Source: Topomyia yanbarensis (taxonomy: Eukaryota; Arthropoda; Insecta; Diptera; Culicidae). From it: DNA of 64,000 nt. Below, piece after piece: positions 58,565-64,000 of the stretch. The notes below the pieces were generated by a model, which did not search any database, was not told the DNA's origin, and saw only the letters and a list, made by a program, of their open reading frames with translations. The stretch's first letter is position 1; every line of letters begins with the position of its first letter. The DNA is taken from NCBI RefSeq assembly GCF_030247195.1, contig NC_080672.1, positions 69,791,771 through 69,855,770 of the forward strand. The letters are read 5' to 3'. The position numbers and the translations under genes are program-made.

Positions 58565-60296
58565 ATAAAAAGATTTGCCTCTCTTTGTTTAGCTGAAAAT
58601 TTAAAAGGTGGTTCAACAGCTCCATTCGGATCGTGAAATAAACGTTTTGAAACACCTCAAAAATACATAATTAACATGCAGTGCATACAATTCAGACAGA
58701 CTAGCATAGGTATTTTTCCCAATTTCCCTTCGCATATCTTTCCAGTTCATTAATTGGTAGACTGTTATTTTGCCCATCTCGCAGAAAAGATCGATGTAGA
58801 TACATATTATTTGATCTTTTTCGACTGCAATCCACAACTGGCGAACAAAACAAACTAGTTAGTTACCTGCATATTCCGAATTGCCACTCCAAGTGCCACC
58901 GTTCGGCAGGCCCCGGACCTAATGCACAAAACCTCTACAAGCTCCGTTGCATAAACCCAAACAAGTGAAATGGCAAACTGAACGCTTGATTGGACTTCTT
59001 ACGTCAAGCTGTCGGTTGCGCATTAGGTATTATTATTATTAGTACGATTGGCTGCATACAAATTTTACGTGCATTTTGCATTAGCATAGACTTTCTCTCT
59101 GTAGTTACCGCGCCTACTAAGCAAGCGATTCCAAGCATCTTGCTCTGGGCGAAGCGAGAATTAACCATCAAACGAAGTAGGTAAGTAAATAGAAGAAAAT
59201 TTTCAGTTTCTTCAAAAGCTATTGTGGGTGCAAATCAATCAGATTCTTCTGAAAAAAAGTCTATAGATGGATTATCCTTGAGAAAATTTTGTTTTGCAAT
59301 AGAAACTACATTTCGAACGGTCGTAACGGATAAGGATTAGAAAGTGTGAATGCAACCAGTCCAAATAAAAGGACCATTATGAAGAAAAAGTTTTCAAAAA
59401 CAAATCATTCAAACTCTATGGTTGCGACATTTCGTATAGAAAATTAGTTCTCTGGAGATTCAAGCCTATCAATTCTGATTGGAATTTAAAATTTCACTAC
59501 GGATTTGAGTGGAAATTCATATTCAATCTCCGCTATACATGCACTTCAGTTTGATGTATGATACTCGTAACTAAAACCCTTCGTAGACATTCCGCCTTAT
59601 CTTAATTAACATGTTAAACGAACACGTGACCGAAATCGTTAATTTATTCATCGACATACATTTTCTCGGAATTCAATGGTAATTAATAATCGGGGCCCCC
59701 AAACAGACACAAACACGCGTCTTCAGCTCCGCCCAAAACCAAACCCAAAATGCATAAAGATAACAAATAAATCTGTTACAGCGACAGTGCAGCAGGAAAT
59801 GCAACCGCGAAAATGGAAACAGCTGTCGCCTGTCATTTCGCCGTTTTTCTTTCGACCCTGCAGCGAACGGGGATCGATTGAACCAAGCGTATGGTTTGGT
59901 TTTACTACCTCCTCATGGGTCATTTCGATGCTGATGCCGTGGTGCGTTTTTTTTTCGCTGGTGTACGGCAAAGCAGACTATTTTGGTGGAACGAATTTTC
60001 ATGTCAGATGAAATCTCTGGTAGTGAGGCACTTTGTCATCGTGTTTTCCGGTTTCCCGCCCTTCGCCTGTCAGTGCAAGTGCAAGCCGGGAGATGAAGGA
60101 ATGGCGACATGTGCAACGTTTGGATGACGATTGAACGGATCATCTGCTCTGGTTTGGGATTCTTATTACAACTTCAAAAAAAAGTTTCACATTTTTCTTG
60201 AATCAAAAAGATCAGTTCAAAGAATTATTCAACTCAGAAGAAACAGTTCTCTTACATTCGAAATTATTATATCGAAGCTTAGATTTGGCATTGTTT
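58565..60296. other. Unassigned sequence
   Basis: No gene or repeat boundary is supported. Overlapping ORFs at 59,676-60,011 and 59,723-59,971 on opposite strands have no domain. The stretch at 59,690-60,130 is less AT-rich and could be host sequence. Confidence 0.35.
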
Positions 60297-60400
60297 GAGG
60301 AATATTTGATTTTGTGTCTTATTTTCGTCGACCTTTGTCCGCACTGAGTGCCCATTACCGACGCCAGAGAGGCGACTCCACTATCTGAACCCAACATATC
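60297..60400 (-). mobile_element. SINE 3'-body fragment
   Basis: On the minus strand, CAGATAGTGGAGTCGCCTCT, CTGGCGTCGGTAATGGGCAC and TCAGTGCGGAC match the body of the SINE at 38,395-38,658 (AGATGGTGGAGTC, TGGCGTCAG, GGCACTCAGTGCG). The tRNA-like head is missing, so it is 5'-truncated. Confidence 0.65.
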
Positions 60401-60504
60401 AATTTCTATTAACATAATAACGCAGAAAATATTCATAGCGGGCGTTGCATGATTGGTGCGGATCTTTGCGTATGCACTGTCAAATTCATAGAAAAAGTTT
60501 GCAA

Positions 60505-60800
60505 GTTTTTGTTCAAATTTTGCAAATTTGTTCAAATTTTGCAAATTTGACCGAATTTTGCAAATTTGTTCAAATTTTGCAAATTTGCTCAAATTTTGCA
60601 AATTTGTTCAAATTTTGCAAATTTGTTCAAATTTTGCAAATTTGCTCAAATTTTGCAAATTTGCTCAAATTTTGCAAATTTGTTCAAATTTTGCAAATTT
60701 GTTCAAATTTTGCAAATTTGTTCAAATTTTGCAAATTTGTTCAAATTTTGCAAATTTGTTCAAATTTTACAAATTTGTTCAAATTTTACAACTTTACGCA
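60505..60800 (+). repeat. Satellite, 19-bp unit
   Basis: The unit CAAATTTGTTCAAATTTTG repeats about 15 times with few changes (some GCTC for GTTC). It is a 10-bp plus 9-bp dimer of the shorter units that follow. The translated ORFs across it are artefacts. Confidence 0.9.
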
Positions 60801-61005
60801 AATTTGTTCAAGTTTTACGAATTTGTTCAAATTTTACAATGTTTTTTTTCTAATTTTACAAATTTTTCCAAATTTAACAAATTTTTCCAAATTTAACAAA
60901 TTTTTCCAAATTTAACAATTTTTTCCAAATTTAACAATTTTTTCCAAATTTAACAAATTTTTGCAAATTTAACAAATTTTTGCAAATTTAACAAATTTTT
61001 GCAAA
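60801..61005 (+). repeat. Satellite transition zone 1
   Basis: Irregular 10- to 16-bp variants (TTTTTCCAAATTTAACAAAT and TTTTTGCAAATTTAACAAAT) join the 19-bp and 9-bp arrays. Confidence 0.8.
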
Positions 61006-62712
61006 TTTTACAAATTTTACAAATTTTACAAATTTTACAAATTTTACAAATTTTACAAATTTTACAAATTTTACAAATTTTACAAATTTTACAAATTTTA
61101 CAAATTTTACAAATTTTACAAATTTTACAAATTTTACAAATTTTACAAATTTTACAAATTTTACAAATTTTACAAATTTTACAAATTTTACAAATTTTAC
61201 AAATGTTACAAATTTTACAAATTTTACAAATTTTACAAATTTTACAAATTTTACAAATTTTACAAATTTTACAAATTTTACAAATTTTACAAATTTTACA
61301 AATTTTACAAATTTTACAAATTTTACAAATTTTACAAATTTTACAAATTTTACAAAATTTTACAAATTTTACAAATTTTACAAATTTTACAAATTTTACA
61401 AATTTTACAAATTTTACAAATTTTACAAATTTTACAAATTTTACAAATTTTACAAATTTTACAAATTTTACAAATTTTACAAATTTTACAAATTTTACAA
61501 ATTTTACAAATTTTACAAATTTTACAAATTTTACAAATTTTACAAATTTTACAAATTTTACAAATTTTACAAATTTTACAAATTTTACAAATTTTACAAA
61601 TTTTACAAATTTTACAAATTTTACAAATTTTACAAATTTTACAAATTTTACAAATTTTACAAATTTTACAAATTTTACAAATTTTACAAATTTTACAAAT
61701 TTTACAAATTTTACAAATTTTACAAATTTTACAAATTTTACAAATTTTACAAATTTTACAAATTTTACAAATTTTACAAATTTTACAAATTTTACAAATT
61801 TTACAAATTTTACAAATTTTACAAATTTTACAAATTTTACAAATTTTACAAATTTTACAAATTTTACAAATTTTACAAATTTTACAAATTTTACAAATTT
61901 TACAAATTTTACAAATTTTACAAATTTTACAAATTTTACAAATTTTACAAATTTTACAAATTTTACAAATTTTACAAATTTTACAAATTTTACAAATTTT
62001 ACAAATTTTACAAATTTTACAAATTTTACAAATTTTACAAATTTTACAAATTTTACAAATTTTACAAATTTTACAAATTTTACAAATTTTACAAATTTTA
62101 CAAATTTTACAAATTTTACAAATTTTACAAATTTTACAAATTTTACAAATTTTACAAATTTTACAAATTTTACAAATTTTACAAATTTTACAAATTTTAC
62201 AAATTTTACAAATTTTACAAATTTTACAAATTTTACAAATTTTACAAATTTTACAAATTTTACAAATTTTACAAATTTTACAAATTTTACATATTTTACA
62301 AATTTTACAAATTTTACAAATTTTACAAATTTTACAAATTTTACAAATTTTACAAATTTTACAAATTTTACAAATTTTACAAATTTTACAAATTTTACAA
62401 ATTTTACAAATTTTACAAATTTTACAAATTTTACAAATTTTACAAATTTTACAAATTTTACAAATTTTACAAATTTTACAAATTTTACAAATTTTACAAA
62501 TTTGTTCAAATTTGTTCAAATTTTACAAATTTTACAAATTTTACAAATTTTACAAATTTTACAAATTTTACAAATTTTACAAATTTTACAAATTTTACAA
62601 ATTTTACAAATTTCACAAATTTTACAAATTTTACAAATTTTACAAATTTTACAAATTTTACAAATTTTACAAATTTTACAAATTTTACAAATTTTACAAA
62701 TTTTACAAATTT
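61006..62712 (+). repeat. Satellite, 9-bp unit ACAAATTTT, highly homogeneous
   Basis: Roughly 185-190 near-identical copies. Variants are rare: ACAAATGTT near 61,200, one extra A near 61,355, ACATATTTT near 62,290, a GTTCAAATTTGTTC patch at 62,503-62,516 and one TTTCACAAA near 62,610. Since 9 is a multiple of 3, frames stay open for up to 616 codons on both strands (repeats of QIL, TNF, KFV and CKI). These are not proteins. Confidence 0.95.
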
Positions 62713-63284
62713 TTGCAAATTTGTGCGAATTTTACAAATTTAACAAAGTTGTGCAAATTTTGCAAATTTTTGCTAATTTTACAAATTTTTGCAAATTTTA
62801 CAAGTTTTTGGAAATTTTACCAATTTTTACAAATTTTTCCAAATTTTAAAATTTTTTGCAAATTTTTACAAATATGTGCAAATTTTTCCAAATTTTGCAA
62901 ATTTTTGGCAAATTTTACATTTTTTTGCAAATTTTTCAAATTTTAACAAATTTTACAAATTTTGACAAATTTTTGCAAATTTTACAAATTTTACAAATTT
63001 TTGCAAATTTTACAAATTTTTGCAAATTTTTCAATTTTTTACAAATTTTTGCAAATTTTATAAATGTCACAAATTTTTCCAATATTTACAGAATTTTTGC
63101 AAATGTTACAATTTTTTGCAAATTTTAATTTTTTTGCAAATGTTACAATTTTTTGCAAATGTTACAATTTTTTGCAAATGTTACAATTTTTTGCAAATTT
63201 TACAAATTTTTGCAAATTTTACAAATTTTTGCAAATTTCTAATTTTTAATTTCAAATTTAAAACTTAAAATTTCAATTGAAATT
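62713..63284 (+). repeat. Satellite transition zone 2
   Basis: Degenerate CAAATTTTTG, ACAAATTTTTGCAAA and TGTTACAATTTTTTGCAAA units, including a short regular patch of a 19-bp unit at 63,110-63,190. It grades into a few mixed AAATTT words. Confidence 0.85.
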
Positions 63285-64000
63285 TCAAATTTCAAATTCC
63301 AAATTTCAAATTTCAAATTTCAAATTTCAAATTTCAAATTTCAAATTTCAAATTTCAAATTTCAAATTTCAAATTTCAAATTTCAAATTTCAAATTTCAA
63401 ATTTCAAATTTCAAATTTCAAATTTCAAATTTCAAATTTCAAATTTCAAATTTCAAATTTCAAATTTCAAATTTCAAATTTCAAATTTCAAATTTCAAAT
63501 TTCAAATTTCAAATTTCAAATTTCAAATTTCAAATTTCAAATTTCAAATTTCAAATTTCAAATTTCAAATTTCAAATTTCAAATTTCAAATTTCAAATTT
63601 CAAATTTCAAATTTCAAATTTCAAATTTCAAATTTCAAATTTCAAATTTCAAATTTCAAATTTCAAATTTCAAATTTCAAATTTCAAATTTCAAATTTCA
63701 AATTTCAAATTTCAAATTTCAAATTTCAAATTTCAAATTTCAAATTTCAAATTTCAAATTTCAAATTTCAAATTTCAAATTTCAAATTTCAAATTTCAAA
63801 TTTCAAATTTCAAATTTCAAATTTCAAATTTCAAATTTCAAATTTCAAATTTCAAATTTCAAATTTCAAATTTCAAATTTCAAATTTCAAATTTCAAATT
63901 TCAAATTTCAAATTTCAAATTTCAAATTTCAAATTTCAAATTTCAAATTTCAAATTTCAAATTTCAAATTTCAAATTTCAAATTTCAAATTTCAAATTTC
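63285..64000 (+). repeat. Satellite, 7-bp unit CAAATTT, running off the window
   Basis: About 100 perfect or near-perfect copies of CAAATTT continue to the last base, so the array is longer than seen. The unit is the shared core of the 9- and 19-bp units. Confidence 0.95.

Noticed and set aside
60950..62849. Very long open frames (389-616 codons) on both strands
   Set aside because: They are translations of a 9-bp satellite. A unit length divisible by three without a stop codon keeps frames open automatically.
60505..64000. CRISPR-like regular repeat arrays
   Set aside because: Units are contiguous 7-19-bp satellites without unique spacers, in a eukaryotic genome.

Overview
This window looks like nuclear DNA of a culicine (Aedes-like) mosquito. 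That is an inference from repeat content, because no host gene that would fix the species is visible. It contains the interspersed repeat family typical of culicine genomes (motifs such as ACTCCGGAACCGGAAGTCGG and ATTGAGAAAGGCAAAA), tRNA-derived SINEs, several non-LTR retrotransposon lineages, TA-flanked MITEs, Helitron-like tandem units and AT-rich satellites. I found no intact host protein-coding gene, tRNA or rRNA gene. Every substantial coding sequence belongs to a transposable element, and nearly all of these are broken.

Layout. 0-9 kb: old interspersed repeats, a short Ty3/Gypsy integrase relic and a tRNA-derived SINE with a clean target-site duplication (TSD). 9.7-17.2 kb: a Helitron-like unit, then a decayed I-clade retrotransposon (gag zinc-knuckle relic, then ORF2 with RT and RNase H) invaded by two TIR MITEs, with a second copy of its gag segment downstream at 17.05 kb. 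That second copy is an empty site for one of the MITEs. 17.2-21 kb: unassigned sequence. 21-25.1 kb: a TA-flanked MITE, then two tandem copies of the culicine repeat carrying three datable insertions (a hAT-like element with 8-bp TSD, a TTAA-flanked hairpin MITE and a LINE 3' end with 12-bp TSD). 25.9-27.5 kb: one TIR element nested in another. 27.5-29.5 kb: a minus-strand retrotransposon whose PHD-containing ORF1 is joined directly to the middle of its RT. 30-34.7 kb: mostly unassigned.

34.7-45.5 kb is a long, decayed 12-bp minisatellite (consensus about CAAGTTTGCRTA). It is interrupted by a TIR MITE, a SINE, a nearly intact PHD/EN/RT retrotransposon (39.5-44.1 kb, minus strand) with an in-frame internal deletion of the RT catalytic core, and a 424-bp insert with a 25-bp TSD. 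45.5-49 kb is unassigned, with a GC-rich patch near 46.4 kb. 49.2-52.4 kb holds another TIR element and a plus-strand retrotransposon whose RT is split by a 285-bp, almost perfect palindrome flanked by an 11-bp direct repeat. 54.1-55.4 kb is a (TA)n tract leading into four head-to-tail Helitron-like units. 60.5-64 kb is a satellite block moving from a 19-bp to a 9-bp to a 7-bp unit, all sharing a CAAATTT core and running off the window end.

No operon-like or defence-type system is present. The interest lies in the nested insertion order, the hairpin inside the RT with hammerhead-like sequence in its arms, the tandem Helitron-like units, the internally deleted retrotransposons and the satellite gradient.
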